From NCBI GenBank assembly GCA_934667175.1, contig CAKULN010000004.1:33951-97950 (forward strand): DNA of 64,000 bases. The letters run 5' to 3'. Below are positions 63,914 through 64,000 of the stretch, one piece after another. Within the stretch, counting starts at the first letter, position 1. The number at the start of each line of letters is the position of its first letter. A model generated the notes under the pieces. That model was not told the origin of the DNA, ran no database searches, and worked only from the letters and a program-made list of their open reading frames with translations. Origin of the DNA: an uncultured Bacteroidales bacterium (GTDB taxonomy: Bacteria; Bacteroidota; Bacteroidia; Bacteroidales; UBA932). A program made the position numbers and the translations under genes.

Positions 63914-64000
63914 CTAAATGAACCCCAGCAGGATGTTCAGACCGATGAGGATCAGGACGGAGCCGCCGAGAATCTCGGCGGGGCGGCCGAATTTCTGGCC
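63914..64000 (-). CDS. mntP: MntP-type manganese efflux pump, C-terminal end only
   Basis: The last 28 codons are in the window: GQKFGRPAEILGGS followed by VLILIGLNILLGFI and a stop. This matches the final helix of MntP-family exporters (RAEILGGxxLIxIGxxIL). The rest lies beyond the window. Confidence 0.7.
   Translation of the reverse strand, partial: GQKFGRPAEILGGSVLILIGLNILLGFI

Noticed and set aside
1..64000. tRNA or rRNA genes
   Set aside because: No cloverleaf with a TTCGA-type T-arm and anticodon stem, and no rRNA core sequence, was recognised on reading both strands.

Overview
The window looks like a chromosomal segment of a Bacteroidales (Bacteroidota) bacterium with a moderate-to-high GC genome. 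The evidence is a SusC/SusD outer-membrane pair with DUF4843 and PKD-like partners, Bacteroidota promoters (a -7 box of the TAnnTTTG type with TTTG about 19-21 bases upstream), many short Bacteroidota lipoprotein signals, a DUF5117/5118-type zinc metalloprotease, a BspA-type LRR lipoprotein, and the rpsA-rnz pair. The species cannot be named from sequence alone.

Layout. 1-2.5 kb: a dipeptide epimerase and a transglutaminase-like protein. 2.5-7.5 kb: htpG, then a scar region holding an internally deleted serine recombinase, a 52-bp tandem repeat, a restriction-modification specificity fragment and an ATPase, partly bracketed by diverged direct repeats. 7.5-12.4 kb: acyl-CoA ligase, HAD phosphatase, the HipBA toxin-antitoxin pair and a hairpin-rich non-coding stretch. 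12.4-15.5 kb: a phosphatase/5'-nucleotidase pair. 15.7-28.2 kb: a seven-gene SusC/SusD locus ending in a secreted zinc metalloprotease, without carbohydrate-active enzymes. 28.3-39.0 kb: N-carbamoylputrescine amidase, a 7TM protein, a 7TM-AraC fusion regulator, two large coiled-coil lipoproteins and a RelA/SpoT enzyme. 39.3-48.3 kb: uvrB, two DUF1016 nucleases, agmatine deiminase, a YbaK-type deacylase, a phosphoesterase and an esterase. 48.7-57.7 kb: a serpin lipoprotein, an AAA ATPase, murein hydrolases, rnz, rpsA and corA. 58.0-63.9 kb: an AT-rich island with a four-gene lipoprotein/WHH-nuclease/TIR operon and an AbiEi/AbiEii pair. The window ends inside an mntP-like gene.

Main candidates for something new. 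(1) A small regulon: three promoters share AAATTTACC-type inverted and direct repeats with the same spacing and the same distance to the -33 box. They drive two lipoproteins with related coiled-coil N-termini and a 7TM protein, and the adjacent 7TM-AraC protein is the natural regulator candidate. (2) A four-gene operon joining two lipoproteins with C-terminal membrane hairpins, a lipoprotein ending in a WHH nuclease domain, and a TIR protein, which looks like a defence or conflict system. (3) A highly iterated GAATAT hexamer, by hand count 4-5 per kb on the two strands in samples, against about 0.5 expected by chance. (4) A REP-like palindrome family with covarying arms that also invades coding sequence, including relA/spoT and a signal-peptide region. 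(5) Two long hairpins with the same 8-base loop placed after unrelated genes.

All family calls rest on motif reading and remembered family features; no database search was run.
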